In this document: one piece after another, positions 53,136 through 63,047 of the stretch | Position numbering within the stretch: the stretch's first letter is position 1 | Layout of the letters: every line of letters begins with the position of its first letter | NCBI RefSeq assembly: GCF_008365385.1 | Contig: NZ_QOVF01000001.1 | Location: forward strand, 434,001-498,000 | DNA length: 64,000 nucleotides | Source of the DNA: Halopseudomonas laoshanensis | Lineage (GTDB): Bacteria; Pseudomonadota; Gammaproteobacteria; Pseudomonadales; Pseudomonadaceae | Reading direction: 5' to 3' | Made by a program: the position numbers and the translations under genes | The notes under the pieces: model-generated | What the model was told of the DNA's origin: nothing | Seen by the model: only the letters and a program-made list of their open reading frames with translations | Database searches by the model: none

Positions 53136-54002
53136 ATGAACGCACCCCTGAATACCAATCCAACCAGCCCCGAACTGGGTCGTGAAATTCTCGCTGGCGG
53201 GTACCGCACTAACGTACACGACAACGGCCAGGGCTTCCCGGTGATGCTGATTCACGGCTCTGGCCCCGGCGTCACGGCCTGGGCTAATTGGCGGCTGATT
53301 ATGCCGGAGCTAGCGCAACAGCGCCGTGTGATAGCACCTGACATGCTCGGTTTCGGTTACAGCGAACGCCCGGAATCGCCCAATTACTGTCGCGATACCT
53401 GGGTCGAACATGCCATCGGTGTGCTTGATGCGCTCGGCATTGAGCAGGCCGATGTGGTTGGCAACTCCTTCGGCGGCGGTATAGCGCTGGCGTTGGCAAT
53501 CAAGTATCCCCAACGGGTACGACGGTTAGTGCTGATGGGTAGCGTCGGGGTCAGTTTTCCTATCACTAAAGGGCTTGACGAGGTGTGGGGCTACGAACCG
53601 TCTTTTGCTCTGATGCGCCGACTGATGAGTGTGTTCGCCTTTGACCGCAATCTGGTGACTGACGAGCTGGCCGAATTGCGTTACCAGGCCAGTATTCGAC
53701 CCGGCTTTCAGGAGTCGTTTGCGCAAATGTTCCCCGCACCTCGCCAGCGCTGGGTAGATGGCTTGGCCAGTGACCCTGCGGCAATACAGGCTTTGCGCCA
53801 TGAAACCTTGGTGATTCATGGCCGTGAAGACCTAGTCATTCCCCTTCAGGCTTCGCTGGATCTGGCCAACCTGATTGAGCGAGCACAGCTGCATGTCTTT
53901 GGCCAGTGCGGACACTGGACGCAGATTGAGCACGCCGGGCGCTTTGCGCGGCTGGTTAACGATTTTCTCACCGAAGCGGATAGCGCTTCAGGAGCGCACT
54001 GA
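53136..54002 (+). CDS. dmpD: 2-hydroxymuconic semialdehyde hydrolase DmpD
   Basis: A 288-residue alpha/beta hydrolase of the meta-cleavage type: oxyanion GSGPG, nucleophile Ser111 in GNSFGG, a late aspartate in HGREDLVIP and the histidine in CGHWTQIEH. It hydrolyses the C-C bond of the ring-fission product. It lies seven bases after dmpC. Confidence 0.94.
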   Translation: MNAPLNTNPTSPELGREILAGGYRTNVHDNGQGFPVMLIHGSGPGVTAWANWRLIMPELAQQRRVIAPDMLGFGYSERPESPNYCRDTWVEHAIGVLDALGIEQADVVGNSFGGGIALALAIKYPQRVRRLVLMGSVGVSFPITKGLDEVWGYEPSFALMRRLMSVFAFDRNLVTDELAELRYQASIRPGFQESFAQMFPAPRQRWVDGLASDPAAIQALRHETLVIHGREDLVIPLQASLDLANLIERAQLHVFGQCGHWTQIEHAGRFARLVNDFLTEADSASGAH

Positions 54003-54004
54003 CA

Positions 54005-54790
54005 ATGGAACAGCAACAGATCGAACAGCTCGGAGATGAGCTGTATCAGGCCATGAGCAAGCGCGAGATGGTCAGCCCCCTGACCAGTCGTGGTTTCGAC
54101 ATCAGCCTTGATGACGCCTACCACATTTCTTTGCGCATGCTGCAGCGCCGCCTTGACGCTGGTGAGCGGGTAATCGGCAAGAAAATCGGTGTTACCAGCA
54201 AAGCAGTGCAGAACATGCTGAACGTGCACCAGCCGGACTTCGGCTACCTGACCGATAGCATGGTTTACAACAGTGGTGAAGCAGTGCCCATCAGTGAGCG
54301 GCTCATTCAGCCTCGCGCCGAGGGCGAGATCGCTTTCATCCTGAAAAAAGATCTGACCGGTCCGGGTGTAACCAATGCTGACGTCCTGGCTGCCACCGAG
54401 TGCGTGATGCCTTGTTTCGAGATTGTCGATTCACGCATCCAGGATTGGAAGATCGCGATTGAAGACACCGTAGCGGATAACGCGTCTTGCGGCCTTTTTG
54501 TATTGGGCGACCAGGCGATTTCCCCGCGCAAGGTCGATCTGGTCACCTGCGGCATGGTGGTCGAAAAGAACGGCCAGGTTATCAGCACCGGCGCTGGCGC
54601 AGCGGCGCTGGGCTCGCCAGTCAATTGTGTGGCTTGGCTGGCGAACACCCTTGGCCGATTCGGCATTTCACTGAAAGCCGGAGAGGTCATCCTGTCAGGT
54701 TCTCTGGTTCCGCTTGAACCGGTCAAGGCCGGTGACTTCATGCGCGTGGATATCGGCGGCATGGGCAGCGCCAGTGTGAGATTCATTTGA
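54005..54790 (+). CDS. dmpE: 2-hydroxypent-2,4-dienoate hydratase DmpE
   Basis: A 261-residue hydratase of the FAH superfamily, paralogous to DmpH below (shared GKKIGVTSKAVQ, IVDSRIQDWKIAIEDTVADNAS). It adds water to 2-oxopent-4-enoate to give 4-hydroxy-2-oxovalerate. It follows dmpD by two bases. Confidence 0.94.
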   Translation: MEQQQIEQLGDELYQAMSKREMVSPLTSRGFDISLDDAYHISLRMLQRRLDAGERVIGKKIGVTSKAVQNMLNVHQPDFGYLTDSMVYNSGEAVPISERLIQPRAEGEIAFILKKDLTGPGVTNADVLAATECVMPCFEIVDSRIQDWKIAIEDTVADNASCGLFVLGDQAISPRKVDLVTCGMVVEKNGQVISTGAGAAALGSPVNCVAWLANTLGRFGISLKAGEVILSGSLVPLEPVKAGDFMRVDIGGMGSASVRFI

Positions 54791-54844
54791 CCTGAATTCC
54801 AGGTCATTGGAACAGACAGCATTTCCCCTAGAGGGTAATACATC

Positions 54845-55783
54845 ATGAGCAAGAAACTGAAAGCCGCGATCATCGGTTCAGGCAATATCGGTACCGATCT
54901 GATGATCAAGATTTTGCGTAACAGCCAGCATATCGCCATGGGCGCCATGGTCGGCATCGACCCGGAGTCCGATGGCCTGGCGCGCGCCATGCGCATGGGT
55001 GTGGCTACCACCCACGAAGGAGTGGATGGCCTGGTCAAGATGCCGGAATTCGCCGACATAGACTTCATTTTTGATGCCACCTCGGCCGGTGCCCACAGGC
55101 ACAACGAGGTGCTTCTGCGCGGCCACAAGCCGGGTTTGCGGATCATCGACCTGACGCCGGCTGCCATCGGCCCTTACTGTGTGCCGGTAGTTAATCTGGA
55201 GCAGAACCTGCATGAAACCAACGTCAATATGGTCACCTGCGGTGGCCAGGCAACCATACCCATGGTCGCGGCGGTCTCGCGCGTAGCCAAGGTGCACTAT
55301 GGCGAGATCGTCGCCTCGATCAGCAGCAAATCTGCGGGACCTGGCACCCGCGCTAATATCGACGAATTCACCGAAACCACTTCCAAGGCGATTGAGGTGA
55401 TTGGTGGTGCAACACGTGGCAAGGCGATCATCATCATGAATCCTGCCGAGCCGCCACTGATCATGCGCGACACCGTGTATGTACTCAGCGAGTTGGCAGA
55501 TCAGGCCGCAGTCGAGGCTTCTGTTGAAGAGATGGTCCAGGCGGTGAACAGCTACGTGCCGGGCTATCGGCTTAAGCAAAAAGTGCAGTTCGACATCATC
55601 CCCGAAGATCAGCCGCTGAACATTCCCGGCCTCGGCCATCTGAGTGGATTGAAAACCTCAATCTTCCTCGAAGTCGAAGGTGCCGCCCATTACCTGCCGG
55701 CCTACGCCGGTAACCTCGACATCATGACCTCCGCAGCGCTGGCGACCGCCGAGCGCATGGCGCAGTCGATGAATCAGGCCTGA
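54845..55783 (+). CDS. dmpF: acetaldehyde dehydrogenase (acylating) DmpF
   Basis: A 312-residue enzyme with the NAD motif GSGNIGTDL and the catalytic cysteine in [10 protein letters not shown]. It converts acetaldehyde, channelled from DmpG, to acetyl-CoA. It follows dmpE by 54 bases with AGAGGGT ahead of the ATG. Confidence 0.95.
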   Translation: MSKKLKAAIIGSGNIGTDLMIKILRNSQHIAMGAMVGIDPESDGLARAMRMGVATTHEGVDGLVKMPEFADIDFIFDATSAGAHRHNEVLLRGHKPGLRIIDLTPAAIGPYCVPVVNLEQNLHETNVNMVTCGGQATIPMVAAVSRVAKVHYGEIVASISSKSAGPGTRANIDEFTETTSKAIEVIGGATRGKAIIIMNPAEPPLIMRDTVYVLSELADQAAVEASVEEMVQAVNSYVPGYRLKQKVQFDIIPEDQPLNIPGLGHLSGLKTSIFLEVEGAAHYLPAYAGNLDIMTSAALATAERMAQSMNQA

Positions 55784-55796
55784 GGAGGACAAGACC

Positions 55797-56834
55797 ATGA
55801 CATTCAATCCCGGCAAGAAACTTTATATTTCCGACGTGACCCTGCGTGACGGCAGCCATGCCATTCGTCACCAGTATTCGATCAAGAATGTGCAGGACAT
55901 TGCTCGCGCGCTGGACAAGGCCAAAGTCGACTCCATCGAAGTCGCCCACGGTGATGGTCTGCAGGGCTCCAGTTTCAACTATGGCTTTGGCGCTCATACC
56001 GATCTGGAGTGGATCGAAGCCGTCGCTGAAGTTATCAGCCATGCCAAGATTGCCACGCTACTGCTGCCTGGGATCGGCACTATCCATGATCTGGATAACG
56101 CCTATCAGGCGGGCGCGCGCATTGTGCGTGTGGCCACCCACTGTACAGAGGCTGACGTATCCAAGCAGCATATCGAACACGCTCGGAAACTGGGTATGGA
56201 CACCGTCGGTTTCCTGATGATGAGCCACATGCAAACTCCGCAGGGTCTCGCGCAACAGGCGAAGATGATGGAGGACTACGGCGCTACCTGCCTGTACGTG
56301 GTCGACTCCGGTGGGGCAATGAGCATGCAGGATATTCGTGATCGCTTTCGAGCCTTGAAAGATGTGCTCAAGCCTGAAACCCACACCGGTATGCACGCTC
56401 ACCACAACCTCAGCCTGGGTGTGGCCAACTCCATCGTCGCGGTGGAAGAGGGCTGTGACCGTATCGACGCAAGCCTCGCAGGCATGGGCGCCGGCGCCGG
56501 CAATGCGCCTTTGGAGGTCTTCATTGCCGCCGCTGAGCGCCTGGGTTGGGAGCATGGCACCGATCTGTATACGCTGATGGATGCGGCTGACGACATCGTT
56601 CGCCCCCTGCAGGACCGGCCGGTGCGGGTTGACCGCGAAACCCTGGCGCTGGGTTATGCCGGGGTTTACTCCAGCTTCCTGCGCCACTCTGAAGTAGCCG
56701 CACAAAAGTACGGCCTCAAGGCCGTGGATATTCTCGTCGAGCTGGGCAAACGCCGCATGGTCGGTGGCCAGGAGGACATGATCGTCGACGTGGCGCTGGA
56801 CCTGCTGGCCGCCCGCAAGGAGCAAACAGCATGA
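55797..56834 (+). CDS. dmpG: 4-hydroxy-2-oxovalerate aldolase DmpG
   Basis: A 345-residue HMGL-like aldolase with the metal-binding [13 protein letters not shown] and [11 protein letters not shown] motifs. It splits 4-hydroxy-2-oxovalerate to pyruvate and acetaldehyde, and works as a complex with DmpF. The stop overlaps dmpH by four bases. Confidence 0.95.
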   Translation: MTFNPGKKLYISDVTLRDGSHAIRHQYSIKNVQDIARALDKAKVDSIEVAHGDGLQGSSFNYGFGAHTDLEWIEAVAEVISHAKIATLLLPGIGTIHDLDNAYQAGARIVRVATHCTEADVSKQHIEHARKLGMDTVGFLMMSHMQTPQGLAQQAKMMEDYGATCLYVVDSGGAMSMQDIRDRFRALKDVLKPETHTGMHAHHNLSLGVANSIVAVEEGCDRIDASLAGMGAGAGNAPLEVFIAAAERLGWEHGTDLYTLMDAADDIVRPLQDRPVRVDRETLALGYAGVYSSFLRHSEVAAQKYGLKAVDILVELGKRRMVGGQEDMIVDVALDLLAARKEQTA

Positions 56835-57634
56835 GTGAACAACAACGTACCCTGACCCGTGATCAGGTGCTGGCACTGGCCGAGCATGTGGAAAGCGCCG
56901 AGCTGAACCGCCAGGACATCACCAAGGTCACCAATGACTACCCAGACATGACCTTTGCCGATGCCTACGACGTGCAATGGGAAATTCGCCGCCGCAAGGA
57001 GTCCCGTGGCAACCGCATAGTGGGCATGAAAATGGGCCTGACATCCTGGGCGAAAATGGCTCAGATGGGCGTTGAAACACCGATCTATGGTTTTCTGGCC
57101 GATTATTTCAGCGTACCGGACGGCGGGGTGGTGAATACCGCAGAGCTGATCCATCCGAAGATCGAAGCCGAGATCTCTTTTGTGACCAAAGCTCCGCTTA
57201 AAGGGCCCGGTTGTCATATTGGCGATGTGCTGGCGGCGACCGATTTTGTGGTGCCGACCGTCGAGGTGATCGATTCGCGCTACGAGAACTTCAAGTTTGA
57301 TCTTATCAGCGTGGTGGCCGATAACGCCTCTTCTACGCGATTCATTACTGGTGGCCAGATGGCCAGTGTCGAAGATGTTGATCTGAAGAATTTTGGTGTT
57401 GTGGTTGAAAAGAACGGTGAAGTGGTAGATGTCGGTGCGGGCGCTGCGGTTCTCGGCCACCCGGCCTCAAGCGTGGCCATGTTGGCCAATCTGCTGGCCG
57501 AACGTGGCGAACATATCCCGGCCGGCACATTCATCATGACCGGCGGCATTACTGCGGCGATATCGGTACAGGCGGGTGACAATATCATCGTGCGCTATCA
57601 AGGACTGGGCAGCGTGTCGGCCCGCTTTATCTGA
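56831..57634 (+). CDS. dmpH: 4-oxalocrotonate decarboxylase DmpH
   Basis: A 267-residue FAH-superfamily decarboxylase, with [16 protein letters not shown] and the metal-binding EAEISF and [13 protein letters not shown] segments. It decarboxylates 4-oxalocrotonate and forms a complex with the hydratase DmpE, which it resembles. Confidence 0.94.
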   Translation: MSEQQRTLTRDQVLALAEHVESAELNRQDITKVTNDYPDMTFADAYDVQWEIRRRKESRGNRIVGMKMGLTSWAKMAQMGVETPIYGFLADYFSVPDGGVVNTAELIHPKIEAEISFVTKAPLKGPGCHIGDVLAATDFVVPTVEVIDSRYENFKFDLISVVADNASSTRFITGGQMASVEDVDLKNFGVVVEKNGEVVDVGAGAAVLGHPASSVAMLANLLAERGEHIPAGTFIMTGGITAAISVQAGDNIIVRYQGLGSVSARFI

Positions 57635-57644
57635 GGAATTCAGC

Positions 57645-57836
57645 ATGCCAATTGCACAACTACATATTCTCGAAGGACGCAGTGACGAACAGAAGGAAAG
57701 ACTGATCCGTGAGGTTAGCGAAGCGATCGCTCGTGCGCTGGATGCTCCGATGCCCAGCATCCGGGTAATCATCAGCGAAATGCCCAGAACACATTTTGGA
57801 ATTGGGGGCGAACCAGCAAGCAAGGTCAAGCGCTGA
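57645..57836 (+). CDS. dmpI: 4-oxalocrotonate tautomerase DmpI
   Basis: The start at 57645 follows TGAGGAAT. The 63-residue product begins with catalytic Pro1 (after Met removal) in [12 protein letters not shown] and matches the 4-OT family. It isomerises 2-hydroxymuconate. Its stop overlaps the ATG of the next gene, which binds that gene into the operon. Confidence 0.95.
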   Translation: MPIAQLHILEGRSDEQKERLIREVSEAIARALDAPMPSIRVIISEMPRTHFGIGGEPASKVKR

Positions 57837-58555
57837 TGGATGGGGTGGGTGTGCAGCAGAGGGCAGCGCCTACGCGCTTGCCGTCTCTGTATCTATCCTG
57901 CCGCGACGGTCTGACCGAAACATCAAGCAGACTTCTGCTTATTGATCGGCTGATCGAGCCGGACAGCCACATAGAAGGGGTGGTTTTCATTACCGCATGC
58001 GCAGGCCTTGCTCAGCCACAACTGTGCGGTGGAAGCGTCGGCGAGCTAGGGACGCAGCTGTCGGCGCTGCTGTTTGAACTGGGCTATTCGTTGCCGACCA
58101 AAGCTGGAGCGGAGAAAATTGAGGCCCTAACGTCAATGCTGTTTGATTCCTCTCCAGTTGAATGCATGGAAATACGGCTGGGGACAGATATGAGTGTTCG
58201 GCAGTGTCGAGAGCTGGGCCAGGCTCTGCAATCATGGCGTGCGCGTAGGGTATTGATGATATGTCTGGATGAGATCCCGGTAGATGCCGAACCGGGTAGC
58301 TACCGCAGTCCACATGACCCTTATTGGCGTAATCTGATGAGCCGCTGGGTGGATGAGCAACAGTGGTTCGAAGCACTATCCGACACAACGTGGCAAGCCC
58401 GTCCAGGTACCCAGCAGCGCACATTGGGTGACGCTACGCTGTGTCTGTTACATGCGGCTTTTGGGCTAGGCGGTTCGCAAATGCCGGAGCGGTTGTTCGG
58501 CTTCGATCTGGATGATGATCAGCGAACACTGTCCGGTTATGGCTGGATGAACTGA
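57836..58555 (+). CDS. LigB/DODA-fold protein lacking metal histidines (putative pseudo-dioxygenase)
   Basis: A 239-residue protein translationally coupled to dmpI (TGATGG overlap). It aligns from end to end with class III DODA-type extradiol dioxygenases: LPSLYLSC for the strand before the first ligand, GVVFITAC, a GSVGELGTQLSALL helix, CRELGQALQSWRARRVLMIC and a final TLSGYGW. All four histidine ligands of that family appear replaced (Cys22, Cys55, about Pro148 and Ala200). It is therefore unlikely to be a dioxygenase. A regulatory or chaperone role in the dmp pathway is possible. The assignment rests on pattern alignment by eye. Confidence 0.6.
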   Translation: MDGVGVQQRAAPTRLPSLYLSCRDGLTETSSRLLLIDRLIEPDSHIEGVVFITACAGLAQPQLCGGSVGELGTQLSALLFELGYSLPTKAGAEKIEALTSMLFDSSPVECMEIRLGTDMSVRQCRELGQALQSWRARRVLMICLDEIPVDAEPGSYRSPHDPYWRNLMSRWVDEQQWFEALSDTTWQARPGTQQRTLGDATLCLLHAAFGLGGSQMPERLFGFDLDDDQRTLSGYGWMN

Positions 58556-58690
58556 CGCACCTCAATTTTGTTTGAAGCTGACCACAGGCTTCAGTGGCGC
58601 TGGCCGGTAGCCGTATCATCTTATTGCGGGGCACAAAAAGTAACGGTTGTTTTCCTAAGCAATCTTACGGCTACCCACGATGCAGGATAA

Positions 58691-58737
58691 GGTAGGTTTA
58701 TTTGCAAGGTCGTATCGGCCTTGCAAATACACCTACC
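58691..58737. promoter_or_regulatory. long hairpin just upstream of the beta-lactamase-like gene
   Basis: Arms 58691-58709 and 58719-58737 (GGTAGGT and TTTGCAAGG with their complements) pair over 19 positions with one mismatch around a nine-base loop. The arm ends four bases before the GAGGAG ribosome-binding site of the next gene. It could be the dmp operon terminator, but no T-run follows, so an operator or leader structure is equally likely. Confidence 0.5.
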
Positions 58738-58751
58738 CGTGAGGAGAGTAA

Positions 58752-59792
58752 GTGTTCGCATTTATCCCCAGGCAGAAGCGCCCTTTGCAGGGCATTTTGG
58801 CTAGCTTGATGCTAATGCTGTTCTGCATCTGCGCTCACGCGTCAGAGAATCTGCACGACGAAACCTTGAGTAAGATCCTCGACCAGGCGCAGACATTGGA
58901 GCCCCTGGAAACAGTAGTTATCTCCCACAACGGCTCAATCGTGGCCGAACGTGGCTATAGTGGGCATACCACCACCCAGCCAACCAACATCAAGTCGGCT
59001 TCAAAACTGGTGATGTCGGCGCTAGTCGGCATTGCGATTGACAAGGGCGTTCTACAAGGTGCCGATCAGCAAATTGCCCCTTTGCTAGCGCGTGATTTGC
59101 CGGCGGAGCCGGACCCTCGTTTGCAAAAGGTGACCATTGGTGACCTGCTAACGATGCAAGCAGGACTGGGCTCGACGTCGGGAGCAAACTATGGGGCTTG
59201 GGTGACCAGTTCCAATTGGGTACGTGCTGCATTGGCTCGACCTTTTGAGGACGAACCAGGCGGCCGGATGATCTATTCCACTGGCTCAACTCATTTATTA
59301 TCCGCGATTCTGTCGCGCCAGACAGAACGCACTACCTTGCAGCTCGCGCGTGACTGGCTCGGTCCGCTTGAGGCGTTTTCGATTACCTCCTGGGAGCGTG
59401 ACCCTCAGGGCACTTATATGGGCGGAAACCAGATGGCCATGAGTCCGCGATCCTTGCTTGCATTTGGCGAGTTGTATCGCAATGGCGGGGTTACGGCTGA
59501 AGGGGGGCGCCTGATCTCTGAAGCTTGGATCCGATCATCATGGCAGCGTCATACCCAATCGCGGTGGACCGGGCATGGTCATGGATATGCCTGGTTTCTG
59601 ACCAGAATTGCCGATCAGGACGTACGCTACGGCTGGGGATATGGAGGGCAGATGCTGTATGTGGTGCCTGACCTGGGGCTGACGGTGGTCATGACCTCGG
59701 ATGAAAGTGGTTCGGCAGCGCGCAGCGGGCATCGAAATGACCTTCATCGCCTTCTTGCAAAAATCATCGGCAATTTGACCGAGCGCACCTAG
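58752..59792 (+). CDS. serine beta-lactamase-like hydrolase
   Basis: A 346-residue secreted protein with a GTG start after GAGGAG and a signal peptide cleaved near CAHASEN. The SxxK nucleophile is in SASKLV, followed by a YSTGS tyrosine motif. The third motif is YGGQ instead of KTG or HTG. It belongs to the class C/esterase EstB-like family of penicillin-binding fold proteins. An esterase role is more likely than resistance. Confidence 0.85.
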   Translation: MFAFIPRQKRPLQGILASLMLMLFCICAHASENLHDETLSKILDQAQTLEPLETVVISHNGSIVAERGYSGHTTTQPTNIKSASKLVMSALVGIAIDKGVLQGADQQIAPLLARDLPAEPDPRLQKVTIGDLLTMQAGLGSTSGANYGAWVTSSNWVRAALARPFEDEPGGRMIYSTGSTHLLSAILSRQTERTTLQLARDWLGPLEAFSITSWERDPQGTYMGGNQMAMSPRSLLAFGELYRNGGVTAEGGRLISEAWIRSSWQRHTQSRWTGHGHGYAWFLTRIADQDVRYGWGYGGQMLYVVPDLGLTVVMTSDESGSAARSGHRNDLHRLLAKIIGNLTERT

Positions 59793-60003
59793 TCGCCAGA
59801 TCATCTAGGTCAGTAGCCACCATTTTGAGCGCCATCGTGGGGCATTATGTGGGCATAATGTTCGATTATGGTGCCTTTGTTGGCGAACGTGATTTTCTTC
59901 TGCGGCATTCCGATGCTTTTGTGTACAATTCCGCTTTATTACCCCTCTTGCCCTCGTCGTTGCTACTTCGCGTGCATCTGCTTTGCAGTGGTTAAGGAGA
60001 ATC

Positions 60004-62010
60004 ATGTTCGTTTTCAAGCCAGTACTGGCACTCATGTCCCGGGCTCGCTATGCCCAGAAATTCCTCATCATTCTTGTGGTATTCATGGTGCCCTTCTGCA
60101 TGTTGTCAGCGGGTAAGCTTGGCGATTTGAACGATGACCTGAACGAAGCCGAGGCTGAACTGCAAGGTGTGGCGATAATTGCAGATTATCTGGGCGTTTA
60201 TCAGTTGGCCCTGGAGGTTGCGACCGTCAACGTTGTACGTGGAGCTCGAGATGAGCCTGACCTGCAAAGCGAATTGTCTGAGCGGGTTGAAGCTTATGAG
60301 CAGCGGGCGCTCGCCTTGAATGCTCGGCTTGAGGAGCTTGGTCTGGGCGATCAGCAGGCTCAGATGCCTGCCGACCAGAATGCGAAGCCTGTAGCTGAGC
60401 AAGGGGCTTCGCTGGACACACTTTTTATCAATGAGATGCCGCCTGTTGAGGCGCAGCAGGCCGCGATCAAGGCCATCGCCGCCCAATCACGGCTCAGCCA
60501 GGATAGCGATCCCGTGGTTTATCGAGAGGTCGATCTGCTCATCAATCACGTGCTCCCGTTTCAGCAGACATTCGCCCAGACTCAGGCCTACAGCGCGTAC
60601 ATGATGGCATTTGGATTTCTGGAGTCTTCCTCAAGACCTTCTGTGCTGAACCTTGCCAGCCAGATTGAACGGCTAGTGGAAGCGGCTTCCCATCAGGGCG
60701 GGCAAGCGGCGAGCGGCGCTGGTGCTACTCTGGCCGAAGCGGGGGCGGCACTGGGTGAGCTGTACAAGACCAAGACACTGGATATTTACACCCAGGCCTG
60801 GTTTTCCGATCTGGATTCCACCGTTAACTGGATGAGTAGCATCAACGCTTATCAGCCCGCCGAGCAGCTGCTTGAGGCGGCCACTCAAGAGACGCTCCGG
60901 CAACTCGAAAGCCGGCTGGCTGAACGTGTGCAGGCGAGGCAGACCAGCCTCTGGTTATGGTCGGCTGGATTGTTGCTGGCGGTGCTGGTAATCCTTTATC
61001 TGTTTACCGGCTTTTACCTGTCTGTGCATGGCGCGATTAGCGATATTGTGGGCGCTACCCGGCGGATGGCCGGTGGCGATATGCGCGGTGACGTGATCAC
61101 CAGCGCCAAGGATGAGCTGGGCGACCTTGCGCTGGATTTCAATCGAATGCAGAACCAGATGCGCCAGTTGATCAGCGAGGTGGCCAGTGTTTCCAGCGCT
61201 ACCTCTCAGCGTGCGGATAGCGTCACCAGCAGTGCCGACGCGAGCCAGCGCAGTATCAGCCAGCAGACCGCCGAGCTTGAGTTGATCGCCAGCTCCATGA
61301 GTGAGCTGGTCAACAGTGTGCATGAGGTTAGCCGCAGCTCGCACACCTCAGCCCAGCGCGCGACCGGTGTCGGCGATCAATGCAAGGAAGGCAGCGTGCA
61401 GATTGGGCGCGCTGTAAAACAGATTAACCAGTTCTATCGGGAAATGGATAACTCACTGGAAGGTATAGCCGCAGTGAAGGTCGAGAGCCAGTCGATCGAC
61501 AAGGCGGTGTCCGTTATCCAGAGCATCGCCGATCAAACCAACCTTCTGGCTCTCAATGCGGCTATCGAAGCCGCTAGAGCGGGGGAGCAAGGGCGTGGTT
61601 TTGCGGTGGTGGCCGATGAAGTCAGAAATCTCGCCCAGCGCTCAAAGACGCTCACCGATGAAATCTACGGCACGATCGCGCGTTTGCAGCAACAGGTCGA
61701 CAGTACGGTCAAAACCATCCAGTCCAGCCATACCAGCGCGACAGCGACCGTGAAGGAAGTGAGCCTGGCAGCCAATATCTTTGAATCCATTACGGGCAGC
61801 ATGGGCGAGATTGTAGACCACAGCACACAGATTGCTTCCGCCGCCGAACAACAGGCGGCCGTAGTAGAAAGCGTTGAACGCAACACCCTCGCGATCAAGG
61901 CATTGAGTGAAGTTAACGCCGATGAAGCAGGACGCACCTTGAGTGCCAGCAGCGAAGTGGCAGATATGACCCGGAAGCTGAATGGCATGATCGGTAATTT
62001 CAGGGTCTGA
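60004..62010 (+). CDS. methyl-accepting chemotaxis protein
   Basis: The start at 60004 follows AAGGAGA. The 668-residue receptor has one membrane helix near residues 20-40, a helical periplasmic sensor of about 275 residues, a second helix near 318-340, a HAMP domain, and the methyl-accepting core with hairpin tip [38 protein letters not shown] (residues 502-540). The long helical sensor is larger than a 4HB domain, but the class is not certain. Its place beside the phenol operon suggests chemotaxis to aromatic compounds; that is inference. No CheR-docking pentapeptide is seen at the C-terminus. Confidence 0.92.
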   Translation: MFVFKPVLALMSRARYAQKFLIILVVFMVPFCMLSAGKLGDLNDDLNEAEAELQGVAIIADYLGVYQLALEVATVNVVRGARDEPDLQSELSERVEAYEQRALALNARLEELGLGDQQAQMPADQNAKPVAEQGASLDTLFINEMPPVEAQQAAIKAIAAQSRLSQDSDPVVYREVDLLINHVLPFQQTFAQTQAYSAYMMAFGFLESSSRPSVLNLASQIERLVEAASHQGGQAASGAGATLAEAGAALGELYKTKTLDIYTQAWFSDLDSTVNWMSSINAYQPAEQLLEAATQETLRQLESRLAERVQARQTSLWLWSAGLLLAVLVILYLFTGFYLSVHGAISDIVGATRRMAGGDMRGDVITSAKDELGDLALDFNRMQNQMRQLISEVASVSSATSQRADSVTSSADASQRSISQQTAELELIASSMSELVNSVHEVSRSSHTSAQRATGVGDQCKEGSVQIGRAVKQINQFYREMDNSLEGIAAVKVESQSIDKAVSVIQSIADQTNLLALNAAIEAARAGEQGRGFAVVADEVRNLAQRSKTLTDEIYGTIARLQQQVDSTVKTIQSSHTSATATVKEVSLAANIFESITGSMGEIVDHSTQIASAAEQQAAVVESVERNTLAIKALSEVNADEAGRTLSASSEVADMTRKLNGMIGNFRV

Positions 62011-62165
62011 TCTACGGTTGGCAATTCTGATTTCGCGATTAATCTGCCCGGTTGGGCTGATTGCCGTTATTTCTGTGGCGCATATCTAGCGCTGATCTGT
62101 ATCTGTGCGCCGCCGCTGAGTCTGACTAGCATAGTCACAATAACTCACCCTCGGAGTAGCGGCAC

Positions 62166-63002
62166 ATGCCTTCTTCATTCTCGTTTCAACAGGTCGATGT
62201 ATTTGCTGAAAAGCCTCTGCAAGGCAACGCGTTGGCTGTAGTCAGTAACGCCGACGCGTTGACTGAGGATCAGATGGCCGCATTCGCGCGCTGGACCAAC
62301 CTCAGCGAAACCACTTTTCTGCTGCGTCCAACCTTGCCAGATGCCGATTACCGCGTGCGTATTTTCACCCCTCAGCGAGAGCTGCCTTTTGCCGGGCATC
62401 CCACGTTGGGCAGCTGCCATGTATGGCTGGACAACGGCGGCGTGCCGCAGGCCAAGGAAATCGTGCAGGAGTGTGGCGCGGGCCTGGTACGCATCCGCCG
62501 TGACGGCGCCCGCCTGGCTTTCGCCGCGCCCCCTATGGTACGCAGCGGCAAGGTGGACGACGCAACACTTGCACGGGTATCTCATGGGCTGGGCATCTCG
62601 CTGGAGAGTGTGCTGGACAGTAACTGGGTGGACAACGGCCCGGGCTGGGTCGCCGTACTGCTTTCATCGCGTGAAGACGCGCTCGCCATCCGTGCGGATT
62701 ACTCCGCGCTCAAAGGCTTGAATGTCGGCGTGGTGGCTCCTTGGACAGGTGCTGGCGCTGAAGCTGATGTGGAAGTGCGCGCCTTCATCGGTGACGAATA
62801 CACCGAAGACCCGGTCACCGGCAGCCTGAATGCCAGCCTCGCGCAGTGGTTGATAGCTGCCGGCAAGCTGCCACAGCGCTACGTTTCCAGTCAGGGCACG
62901 GTTATTGGGCGGCGGGGCAGGGTGCATATCGAGAAAGTGGGTGATGATGTCTGGGTAGGTGGGGAAGTGCAGCGTTGTGTGGCTGGGGAGGTTTGGTTTT
63001 AA
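62166..63002 (+). CDS. PhzF-family isomerase-like protein
   Basis: A 278-residue protein of the PhzF/trans-2,3-dihydro-3-hydroxyanthranilate isomerase family (QQVDVFAEKPLQGNALAVV, FAGHPTLGSCH, EDPVTGSLNASLAQWL). It has the catalytic glutamate region (LSETTF) expected for this diaminopimelate-epimerase fold. Members are common and mostly uncharacterised; phenazine synthesis genes are absent here. Confidence 0.88.
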   Translation: MPSSFSFQQVDVFAEKPLQGNALAVVSNADALTEDQMAAFARWTNLSETTFLLRPTLPDADYRVRIFTPQRELPFAGHPTLGSCHVWLDNGGVPQAKEIVQECGAGLVRIRRDGARLAFAAPPMVRSGKVDDATLARVSHGLGISLESVLDSNWVDNGPGWVAVLLSSREDALAIRADYSALKGLNVGVVAPWTGAGAEADVEVRAFIGDEYTEDPVTGSLNASLAQWLIAAGKLPQRYVSSQGTVIGRRGRVHIEKVGDDVWVGGEVQRCVAGEVWF

Positions 63003-63047
63003 TCTCGTTGAACCGGTCCGACTCGTTGCACTTGGAAGCTTCGTAGC

